In this document: one piece after another, positions 1-6,020 of the stretch | Numbering within the stretch: position 1 is the first letter of the stretch | Layout of the letters: each line of letters starts with the position of its first letter | Assembly: GCA_963676345.2 (NCBI GenBank) | Contig: CAXXTS010000005.1 | Location: forward strand, 186,001-250,000 | Origin: G963665925 sp963676345 | GTDB lineage: Bacteria; Bacillota; Clostridia; Peptostreptococcales; Acidaminobacteraceae | Reading direction: 5' to 3' | DNA: 64,000 nucleotides | Program-made: the position numbers and the translations under genes | The notes under the pieces: model-generated | Databases searched by the model: none | What the model saw: only the letters and a program-made list of their open reading frames with translations | What the model was told of the DNA's origin: nothing

Positions 1-501
1 GAGCTAAAGGGGCATTCAAATATTACGATTCAAGAAAGCATCAATGCGATACTGAGAGAAGAGGTAGAGCGTAGCAAGCAAGAAACTGGGTATTCAGATG
101 AATCAGACGGCGTTTTCTATTTCAATACCTATATCTATCTTTCGACAGATAAAATTCTGAGTTTGGAATGTATTGGGTCTCATAATAGAAGTGATTGGAC
201 CCAGGATCAATCTGTGACTAAAACCTATACGTTCAATCTTTTAACGGGAGAACCCCTGACGCTCGAGAGGCTCATGGAGCAAGAGGTGGAAACGTTGGAT
301 GCATGGATGCTACCACTTGTAAATGGTGAGTTTGAGAAATATTTTGGCGTGAGCGGGTATCTTGAAAGCCTTAAAGACGCTGCGTTTGTAGTACAAAGAG
401 ATGCTATTCAGATTATCGGTGATGATCCAACGTACCGCGTTTATATTCCGCGGTGGGTTTTAAATGAGCATATAGATGTAAAGCGGATTTTTAGAGAATA
501 G
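1..501 (+). CDS. RsiV/DUF3298-type protein, C-terminal part (5' end outside window)
   Basis: The frame is open from base 1 to the TAG at 499-501 with no start codon in view, so only the last 166 codons are present. The visible part alternates short beta-strand-like stretches and contains the signature YTFNLLTGEPLTLERL, typical of the DUF3298 domain found in RsiV anti-sigma factors and in secreted lysozyme-binding relatives. The N-terminus, where a membrane anchor or anti-sigma region would lie, is missing, so an anti-sigma role cannot be claimed. It ends 13 bases before the DsrE gene and probably shares its transcript. Confidence 0.6.
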   Translation, partial: ELKGHSNITIQESINAILREEVERSKQETGYSDESDGVFYFNTYIYLSTDKILSLECIGSHNRSDWTQDQSVTKTYTFNLLTGEPLTLERLMEQEVETLDAWMLPLVNGEFEKYFGVSGYLESLKDAAFVVQRDAIQIIGDDPTYRVYIPRWVLNEHIDVKRIFRE

Positions 502-514
502 ATTGGAGGCGACT

Positions 515-859
515 ATGCAGGGACAAGATAAACTTGTGATATTATGGACAAGCGGTGATCCTGTAACCGCTGAAAAAATGGTTTTCATGTATGCGGAAAA
601 CGCACTCAAAAAGGCATGGTGGAAGGAAGTTACACTGCTGATTTGGGGTGCATCTACAGCACTTGTAAAAGAGAATCCACGCATTGCTGAACACATTCAG
701 GAACTTGTGGAGTGTGGCGTTGAAATTTGTGCCTGCAAAGCCTGTGCAGATAGTTTGGAAGCCGGCAGTATACTTGAAGGTTTAGGCGTAGAGGTTAAGT
801 ATACAGGAGAGACGCTTACGGAGTATTTGAAACTGGACTATAAACTGCTAACGATATAG
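515..859 (+). CDS. DsrE-family protein
   Basis: Small cytoplasmic protein of 114 residues with the DsrE/DsrF fold pattern: a first strand (KLVILWTSGDP), an amphipathic helix, a hydrophobic strand LLIWG, and a cysteine-rich segment with C67, C72, C74 and C77. DsrE-like proteins pass sulfur or act in persulfide and redox chemistry; the substrate here is unknown. A TTG at 503 would add four residues, but GGAGG at 505-509 sits correctly in front of ATG 515, which is chosen. Selenocysteine-containing DsrE-like proteins are known in other bacteria; this one uses cysteine. It precedes the copper/selenoprotein locus but is separated from it by a terminator. Confidence 0.8.
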   Translation: MQGQDKLVILWTSGDPVTAEKMVFMYAENALKKAWWKEVTLLIWGASTALVKENPRIAEHIQELVECGVEICACKACADSLEAGSILEGLGVEVKYTGETLTEYLKLDYKLLTI

Positions 860-895
860 AAACCACTTAATTACAAAATGAAATAAAGTAATTTT

Positions 896-930
896 AGACC
901 CATTCTGCTTATTGCAGAATGGGTCTTTTT
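896..930 (+). terminator. Intrinsic terminator after DsrE gene
   Basis: Perfect 12-bp stem, 896-907 with 915-926 (AGACCCATTCTG and its complement), 7-base loop, then a T run to 930. It closes the RsiV-like/DsrE unit. Confidence 0.9.
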
Positions 931-1022
931 ATAAAACAAACCACATAGGAGTAGGACGTGTTAGCCTAATGATATCCATCTGGACTAGGTAATGTGGTCA
1001 GTTGGACAAAGTTTAAGTTAAC

Positions 1023-1085
1023 TGTACATTAGTGTCCGTTAGTGTACAAAACAATCTTGACTAAAGAACTTGGGTATGGTAGTCT
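1023..1085 (+). promoter_or_regulatory. Promoter and TGTACA boxes before the copper locus
   Basis: Two TGTACA hexamers start exactly 20 bp apart (1023-1028 and 1043-1048), enclosing a repeated TTAGTGT. Just downstream TTGACT (1057-1062) and TAGTCT (1080-1085) stand 17 bp apart as a modest sigma-A-type promoter. The boxes lie upstream of the -35 and could bind the HTH regulator encoded next; that is inference. The same hexamer occurs twice in a perfect palindrome inside that gene. Confidence 0.4.
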
Positions 1086-1110
1086 AATGTCGTAGAAAGG
1101 GTGCGGTGAC

Positions 1111-1599
1111 ATGGAAGAAAAATACTACACGGTTGATGAAGCAGCGGAGAAAATTGGTGTTCATCCGAAGACTATTAGACGATATATATTTGGTGGAAAG
1201 TTAGAAGCATTAAAGGTTGGAGGGCAATGGCGGGTCTATGAAGATGGCATGAGTAAGTTCATGAAAACAGGGACAAAGTGTCATCACAGTTCAGATGCAA
1301 ATCAGGTTAGTAACGATGATTTTTGTGTTTTTATGGATTCGGGCTATTTTGAATCAGACGACAATGTACAAATTTGTACAATAGTGGACTACTTCGTGGA
1401 AGAACGCAAAGAAGTTACGCCCATGGTAAATATATTAATGGAAACAATGAATAGCTTTGAGGATGAGAAAAGTGCCTCGCGATTCAATTATGTCTATGAT
1501 CATGTTGAAAAGAAAGCACGATTCATTTTTTGGGGATGTCCGACCATGATTGAAAAAATGGTAGGTGTTCTTAAACCTTTTGAATCATCAAAGCAGTAA
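1111..1599 (+). CDS. HTH (excisionase/MerR-like) regulator, probable copper-locus regulator
   Basis: 162 residues. Residues 1-50 form a winged helix-turn-helix of the excisionase/HTH_17 type (YTVDEAAEKIGVHPKTIRRY, then a wing KVGGQWRV). The remaining ~110 residues match no family I recognise; they contain few cysteines (TKCHHSS near residue 56 and CPT near 146), so a classic CueR metal site is not evident. GAAAGGG precedes the ATG. The gene ends 20 bp before copA, with no terminator between, so co-transcription is likely. Its position suggests control of copper or thiol stress genes. The DNA-binding domain is clear; the ligand is unknown. Confidence 0.7.
   Translation: MEEKYYTVDEAAEKIGVHPKTIRRYIFGGKLEALKVGGQWRVYEDGMSKFMKTGTKCHHSSDANQVSNDDFCVFMDSGYFESDDNVQICTIVDYFVEERKEVTPMVNILMETMNSFEDEKSASRFNYVYDHVEKKARFIFWGCPTMIEKMVGVLKPFESSKQ
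1365..1380. repeat. Perfect 16-bp palindrome inside the HTH gene
   Basis: TGTACAAATTTGTACA is a perfect palindrome with a TGTACA box at each end. The same hexamer occurs twice upstream of this gene at 1023 and 1043. It may be an internal operator of the regulator, or chance in an AT-rich codon context. Confidence 0.4.
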
Positions 1600-1619
1600 G
1601 TTCTAGAAGGAGTTCTTTT

Positions 1620-4082
1620 ATGAAAACTCAAAAAACGTATAAAGTGGACGGTATGACCTGTGCAGCTTGTTCGAGTGCCGTTGAGCGCATTACGGGGAAG
1701 ATGGATGGTGTTAATGAAGTTAGTGTGAATTTAGCCACAGGTAAAATGACAATTGACTTTGATTCGGAAATGGTTTCGCAAGAGGCTATTTTCAGTAAAA
1801 TCGAAAAAGCGGGATATACACCAAGTGAAGACATGCAGCTTAAAGAAGTCATTATTCCAGTGGAGGGTATGACATGAGCATCTTGTTATGCGGCCGTGGA
1901 ACGGTCTGTTAATAAACTAGACGGTATAGATCATATTTCAGTAAATGGGGTCACCAATAAGGCAACTATTGGCTATGATTCAAGAAAACTGCGAATTTCA
2001 CAAATCAAGCAAGCTATTAAGAAGGCGGGATATACACCGCTGGACATTGAAAAGAACACAACTTCAAGTACGGTGGAAGAGACAAATAAACAAGCTGATA
2101 AGACTTGGATGCGGTTCAAAATTGCAATCGGCTTTGTGATACCGCTGCTCTATGTTGCAATGGGACATATGGTTGGGTTACCGCTTCCCGAGTTTCTAAA
2201 TCCAGAAATTCACCCTATGAACTTTGCACTTACACAGCTATTGCTGGTCATTCCAATTATGCTTGCGGGTTCCAAGTTCTATACAATGGGATTCAAGACG
2301 CTTTTTACAGGGCATCCGAATATGGATTCGCTCATTGCAGTGGGTACAAGTGCCGCTGTAATATACGGACTGATCGCCATATTTGAAATCTCGATAGGCA
2401 ATACACACTGGGTTATGGATTTGTACTTTGAAACAGCGGGGACAATCATTGCGCTCATCATGCTTGGAAAATCTTTAGAATCACGTTCAAAAGGCAAGAC
2501 TTCAGAAGCTATAGAAAAGCTCATGGGCATGCAGCCTAAAGAGGCAATTGTGTTACATGGTAATGAAGAAATTAAAATACCGATTGAGGAAGTTGAAATT
2601 GGTGACATTGTACTGGTTAAACCAGGTGACAGACTGCCGGTAGATGGTCAAGTTTTTGAGGGCAACAGTTCTATAGATGAATCCATGTTGACGGGTGAAA
2701 GTTTACCGGTTGAGAAAAGAGTTGGAGATCAGGTCGCTGCAGCAACCGTCAATAAAAATGGTATGCTGAAAGTGAAGACAAAGGGTGTAGGAGAAGACAC
2801 TGCACTTGCTAAAATCATTCATATGGTGGAGCAGGCACAAGGGTCTAAAGCACCGATTGCTCGACTTGCAGATATTATTTCAGGCTATTTCGTTCCAACT
2901 GTAATTATACTGGCTATCATTGCTGGTGGGACATGGTGGATGGTTTCAAAAGACATTAGCTTCGCACTGCGTATTTTCATATCTGTACTTGTCATTGCGT
3001 GTCCGTGTGCACTTGGACTTGCAACGCCTACTGCAATTATGGTTGGTACAGGAAAAGGTGCAGACAGCGGTGTCCTCATCAAAAGTGGGGTTGCGCTTGA
3101 AACCGCTCATAAAATCAATGCCATTGTATTTGATAAAACGGGTACAATTACTGAAGGTAAGCCTAGAGTTACAGACCTTTATGCACCTGGTAATGAAAAA
3201 GAAGAAGAACTCCTTAGACTGGTTGCATCGGCGGAAAAGGCATCAGAGCATCCGCTTGGTGAAGCGATTGTTGAAGCCGCTCAGGAGAGAGCGCTGAAAT
3301 TATCTCCTGTAGAAGCGTTTGAAGCTGTACCGGGTCATGGGATTAAAACAAGGGTTTCGGGTCGTGATGTCGTTATTGGAAATGAAAAAATGATGAAATC
3401 ATATGATTTGGAATCGAGGGCCATAGATTATGCTGAAACCCTGGCAAATGAAGGTAAAACACCAATGTTTATTGCTCTGGATGGGGAGTTTGCCGGTATT
3501 ATAGCCGTAGCGGATACGGTTAAAAAGACAAGTCAATCAGCAGTAGCACGCCTGCATCAAATGGGCATACGTGTTGCAATGATAACAGGTGATCATAAGA
3601 CAACTGCCGCTGCTATTGGTAGACAAGTCGGTATTGATGTGGTGCTTTCTGAAGTGCTCCCTGGAGACAAAGCCACTGAAGTTAAAAAGCTTCAGGATGA
3701 AGGCCTCTTGGTAGCCATGGTTGGTGACGGCATCAATGATGCACCAGCACTTGCTCAGTCGGACGTAGGCATCGCCATAGGGTCAGGTACAGATGTGGCT
3801 ATGGAGAGTGCTGATATTGTACTGATGAGGAGCGATATTGAAGATGTCGTAACAGCTATTGAGCTCAGTCGTGCAACCATCAGGAATATCAAACAGAACT
3901 TATTCTGGGCATTTTTCTATAACACAGCAGGGATTCCGCTAGCAGCAGGTGTGTTTTATGCACTTGGGGGACCGCTCATGAGTCCCATGTTCGCAGCTGC
4001 AGCCATGTCTTTCAGTTCGGTATCGGTTGTAACCAATGCACTTAGACTTAGAAAGTTTAAACCAAGCCAAAAGGCTATTTAA
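1620..4082 (+). CDS. copA: Copper-translocating P-type ATPase CopA with predicted selenocysteine
   Basis: P1B-type ATPase exporting Cu(I) across the membrane. If TGA 1875-1877 is read through, the product is 820 residues, a normal CopA length. Domains: first HMA domain with GMTCAAC (C14, C17); second HMA domain whose motif reads GMT-TGA-ASC, so the TGA (residue 86) replaces the first metal-binding cysteine; eight membrane helices; actuator TGES; CPC at 461-463; phosphorylation site DKTGT (D505); GDGINDAP. The frame is the same on both sides of the TGA and homology continues without a gap. A hairpin of SECIS type follows. RBS GAAGGAG precedes ATG 1620. The alternative is a nonsense mutation splitting the gene; the precise Cys position, the hairpin and a second such gene nearby favour selenocysteine. 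Confidence 0.85.
1883..1915 (+). promoter_or_regulatory. Candidate bacterial SECIS element in copA
   Basis: Lower stem TTGTTA (1883-1888) pairs with TAATAA (1910-1915); a 3x3 internal loop follows; upper stem GGCCGT (1892-1897) pairs with ACGGTC (1901-1906) with one G-U; apical loop GGA (1898-1900). The loop starts 20 nt after the TGA. Bacterial SECIS elements recognised by SelB have a G in the first loop positions and lie about 16-37 nt from the UGA, as here. Confidence 0.7.
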
Positions 4083-4113
4083 AATATTGTGTATGTGTAT
4101 AAAGGAGAATAAA

Positions 4114-4326
4114 ATGAAAAAGACAATTTATATTGAAGGCATGTCATGCAACCATTGTAAGATGCGTGTTGAAAAAGCATTAGGCGAACTGGATGCAGTA
4201 ACACAAGTTTCTGTTGATCTTGAAAACAAGTGCGCTGCAGTTGAGTTAAGTGCAGATGTTACAGATGCAGTTTTAACAGAAACGGTAGATGATGCAGGCT
4301 ATGATGTCGTAAAGATCGAAGCGTAA
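4114..4326 (+). CDS. copZ: CopZ-type copper chaperone
   Basis: 70-residue single HMA domain with GMSCNHC (C12, C15) at the usual place and a predicted beta-alpha-beta-beta-alpha-beta fold. It carries Cu(I) in the cytosol and hands it to CopA. The frame extends upstream to 4036, but AAAGGAG at 4101-4107 sits before ATG 4114 and the protein then begins exactly with the domain. It lies 31 bp after copA, clearly one operon. Unlike CopA's second domain, both ligands here are cysteine. Confidence 0.9.
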   Translation: MKKTIYIEGMSCNHCKMRVEKALGELDAVTQVSVDLENKCAAVELSADVTDAVLTETVDDAGYDVVKIEA

Positions 4327-4357
4327 GTTAGCTCTTTATAAAAATGGAGGCGAAACT

Positions 4358-4654
4358 ATGAATGTAATACTTGAAGATGGTGTAGTGGCCTATCTGGATT
4401 CAAAAAATCAGAATGCCCTGCAGCTTGTGCTTAAGCGCAGCGGCGGAGGCTGATGCGGTTCTATTGAATATCCAGAGGTGGATTTTGGGGTACCGGCGGT
4501 ACCTGAAGGTTTTTTCAAATACGAAATCAGCGGCAAGACAATATATGTTCAAAAGCGCATTAAGGCTGTGAACGCAGGATTGAAGTTCAAAATAAAGAAA
4601 GTATTCTTTATGAAGCAAATTGTCGTTGATGGCATTCAAAAAACAGGATTATAA
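4358..4654 (+). CDS. Small CC-motif (HesB-like) protein with predicted selenocysteine
   Basis: Starting at ATG 4358 behind TGGAGG, the frame reads 31 codons to TGA 4451-4453 and then on, in frame, to TAA 4652-4654 (98 residues). Around the TGA the protein reads SGGG-TGA-CGSIEYPE, so U32 would sit beside C33 in a CC/UC pair. The rest (LVLKRSGGG before, VDFGVPAVPEGF after) resembles the small HesB/IscA-like proteins known in both Cys and Sec forms, which I recall being listed as the CC/Se motif family. Function is unproven; the adjacent Sec-Cys pair suggests redox or metal binding. It is the last gene of the copper operon, 31 bp after copZ. A SECIS-like hairpin follows the TGA. Confidence 0.75.
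4467..4486 (+). promoter_or_regulatory. Candidate bacterial SECIS element in the CC-motif gene
   Basis: Upper stem ATCCA (4470-4474) pairs with TGGAT (4479-4483), loop GAGG (4475-4478); one mismatch (4469/4484) and two further A-T pairs extend it. The G-starting loop begins 21 nt after the TGA, nearly the same spacing as in copA (20 nt). Confidence 0.6.
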
Positions 4655-4660
4655 TTATTT

Positions 4661-4692
4661 AGAGGAGCTGAAACAATTCAGCTCCTTTTTGT
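4661..4692 (+). terminator. Intrinsic terminator of the copper operon
   Basis: GGAGCTGAA (4664-4672), loop ACAA, TTCAGCTCC (4677-4685), then T run. Confidence 0.9.
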
Positions 4693-4704
4693 ATTAAGAT
4701 TTCA

Positions 4705-4753
4705 ATAATAGACCGTTTCACGCGCAAATATATCGATTGAAACAGTCTATTAT
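4705..4753. repeat. Isolated 16-bp inverted repeat
   Basis: ATAATAGAC-C-GTTTCA (4705-4720) faces TGAAAC-A-GTCTATTAT (4738-4753), one mismatch in 16, with a 17-base centre. There is no T run on either strand, so it is not a terminator. It lies between the copper operon terminator and the macrodomain gene. Purpose unknown. Confidence 0.6.
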
Positions 4754-4903
4754 AAAAAAATGAAACCAGTAGTATTAAGCATTCAGAGTTGTTTAAAGAC
4801 AAGTGCTCTAATCTAGTTTCACACCCTTTAGACCAGCTATAATTGCTTAGAAAATACGAAATCTGGGTATAAATATAGCAGACGGTTAAACGGGAGGTGT
4901 CTT

Positions 4904-5428
4904 ATGAAGGGCAAAGTCACACTAAAACATGGAGATATTACAAAGGTTAATGTCGATGTAATAGTAAACGCTGCCAATAAGAAACTTGTAGGTGGTGGGG
5001 GTGTAGACGGCGCAATACATGCTGCAGGTGGACCTAAAATTCTTGAAGAATGCAGAAGTCATATTGATGCGAATGGGGAGTGTCCAACAGGCGATGCGGT
5101 CATGACTACAGGTGGTAATTTATCGTCAAAATATGTAATTCATACAGTTGGTCCAGTGTGGCAAGGTGGACGCTTTGGCGAGAGCAGTCTACTTGAAAGC
5201 TGTTATACAAGAAGCTTATTAATGGCAGAGCACCACAAACTTAAGACAATCGCTTTTCCAAATATCAGTACTGGCATTTACGGATACCCGAAAGAGGAAG
5301 CAGCAGAAATTGCTGTGAGTACAGTTAAGAAGTTTCTTGAGGGTGGACATCATATTGATGAAGTCATATTTGTTTGCTATAGTGAGGACAACTTCAAGCT
5401 CTATGAAAAACTGCTTAGTGAAGAATAG
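4904..5428 (+). CDS. Macrodomain protein (ADP-ribose hydrolase, YmdB-like)
   Basis: 174 residues, a complete single macrodomain. Visible signatures: GDITKVNVDVIVNAAN, the glycine-rich loop GGGGVDGAIHAAGG and the late loop FPNISTGIYGYP. Members hydrolyse O-acetyl-ADP-ribose or remove ADP-ribose from proteins in the cytosol. GGGAGGTG precedes the ATG, and a perfect TATAAT at 4838-4843 may be its -10 box, without a clear -35. It stands alone between terminators. The family is certain; the exact substrate is not. Confidence 0.9.
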   Translation: MKGKVTLKHGDITKVNVDVIVNAANKKLVGGGGVDGAIHAAGGPKILEECRSHIDANGECPTGDAVMTTGGNLSSKYVIHTVGPVWQGGRFGESSLLESCYTRSLLMAEHHKLKTIAFPNISTGIYGYPKEEAAEIAVSTVKKFLEGGHHIDEVIFVCYSEDNFKLYEKLLSEE

Positions 5429-5441
5429 TTGAGAAATGGGC

Positions 5442-5470
5442 TTGAAAATATTAGATAACATGTATATAAT
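5442..5470 (+). promoter_or_regulatory. Strong sigma-A-type promoter without a downstream gene
   Basis: TTGAAA (5442-5447), 17-bp spacer, TATAAT (5465-5470). No gene follows before the terminator at 5689-5716. Confidence 0.7.
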
Positions 5471-5476
5471 GTTAAC

Positions 5477-5716
5477 GTAAAAATAATTTGAATGGATATG
5501 GAGAATTTTATGATTGCCTAGTTTTTTAACCATGAATTGAATCGATGTACTAAACGGAGCATACCTAAATCTGTTAGGGGGCCATCCGTTTATTTGTCAT
5601 GTGTGCATCGGACTCGGTTAAAAAACGTAAGAGGTTATCCATATCACATTCACAAGCGACGTCTATCCAGACGCCAATGATGAATCTGAAGGGTATGCTT
5701 ATGCGTACCCTTTTTT
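5477..5716 (+). ncRNA. Candidate structured small RNA, ~240 nt
   Basis: A near-consensus promoter ends at 5470 and an intrinsic terminator lies at 5689-5716. In between the only initiating frames are 3-9 codons (ATG 5493 and ATG 5511, both ending at the same TAG). Structure is evident: TAAACGGA (5551-5558) pairs with TCCGTTTA (5585-5592), enclosing CCTAA (5564-5568) with TTAGG (5574-5578); a further hairpin, CGTCT-ATCC-AGACG, lies at about 5660-5673. I do not recognise it as 6S, SRP, tmRNA or a known riboswitch. It could also be an attenuated leader whose downstream gene has been replaced by the repeat that follows. Confidence 0.45.
5689..5716 (+). terminator. Intrinsic terminator of the candidate RNA
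   Basis: AAGGGTA with TACCCTT plus inner GC pairs, short loop, then six T at 5711-5716. Confidence 0.8.
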
Positions 5717-5935
5717 CGTGTAAGGCAAAGAAATGCACGCCGAGTGCACTTCCACTTCTGTTGTGCTTGCACAAAACAGAAGTGGAAGTGTTCTAGGCGT
5801 ATCTGGCGCGACTCGCGACATGGGCAATTGGAAATTGCCCTGTGATTCTCTGATACGATGCAGAGATTAGGCAATTAGAAATTGCCCTGTGATTCTCTGA
5901 TGCGATGCAGAGATTGGGCAATTGAAAATTGCCTA
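5717..5935 (+). repeat. Interspersed palindromic element, copy A, with 47-bp tandem units
   Basis: Left flank GGCAAAGAAATGCAC (5724-5738); palindrome with arms 5747-5766 and 5769-5790 centred on GTGC-TT-GCAC, the right arm carrying two extra A; right flank TGGCGCGACTCGCGAC (5804-5819). Then GGCAATT-GGA-AATTGCC hairpins within a unit of 47 bp repeated 2.4 times from 5822 (starts 5822, 5869, 5916); each full unit also holds TCTCTG...CAGAGA. It starts directly behind a terminator T run. Nothing recognisable lies in 5936-6020 apart from the ribosome site of the next gene. Confidence 0.75.
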
Positions 5936-6020
5936 GCATTTCCAAGCCTATGCCACACTGCGAATAACCGAGTTCGATAAATCGCTCCCTAACAACACCG
6001 TTGAATTGGAGGAAATAAAA

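Noticed and set aside
1896..4082. Separate CopA starting at GTG 1896 as a truncated ATPase
   Set aside because: No ribosome site precedes 1896, the start would cut an HMA domain in half, and the frame continues from 1620 across a single TGA at a cysteine position.
4400..4639. Minus-strand frame opposite the CC-motif gene
   Set aside because: It is antisense to a frame with recognisable family sequence and ribosome site; it has no such site itself.
5599..5796. Plus-strand frame of 65 codons in the repeat region
   Set aside because: It runs through an intrinsic terminator and a palindrome arm, lacks a ribosome site and has no protein-like pattern.
5822..5935. CRISPR-like array
   Set aside because: Units are contiguous 47-bp tandem repeats without unique spacers and no cas genes are in the window.
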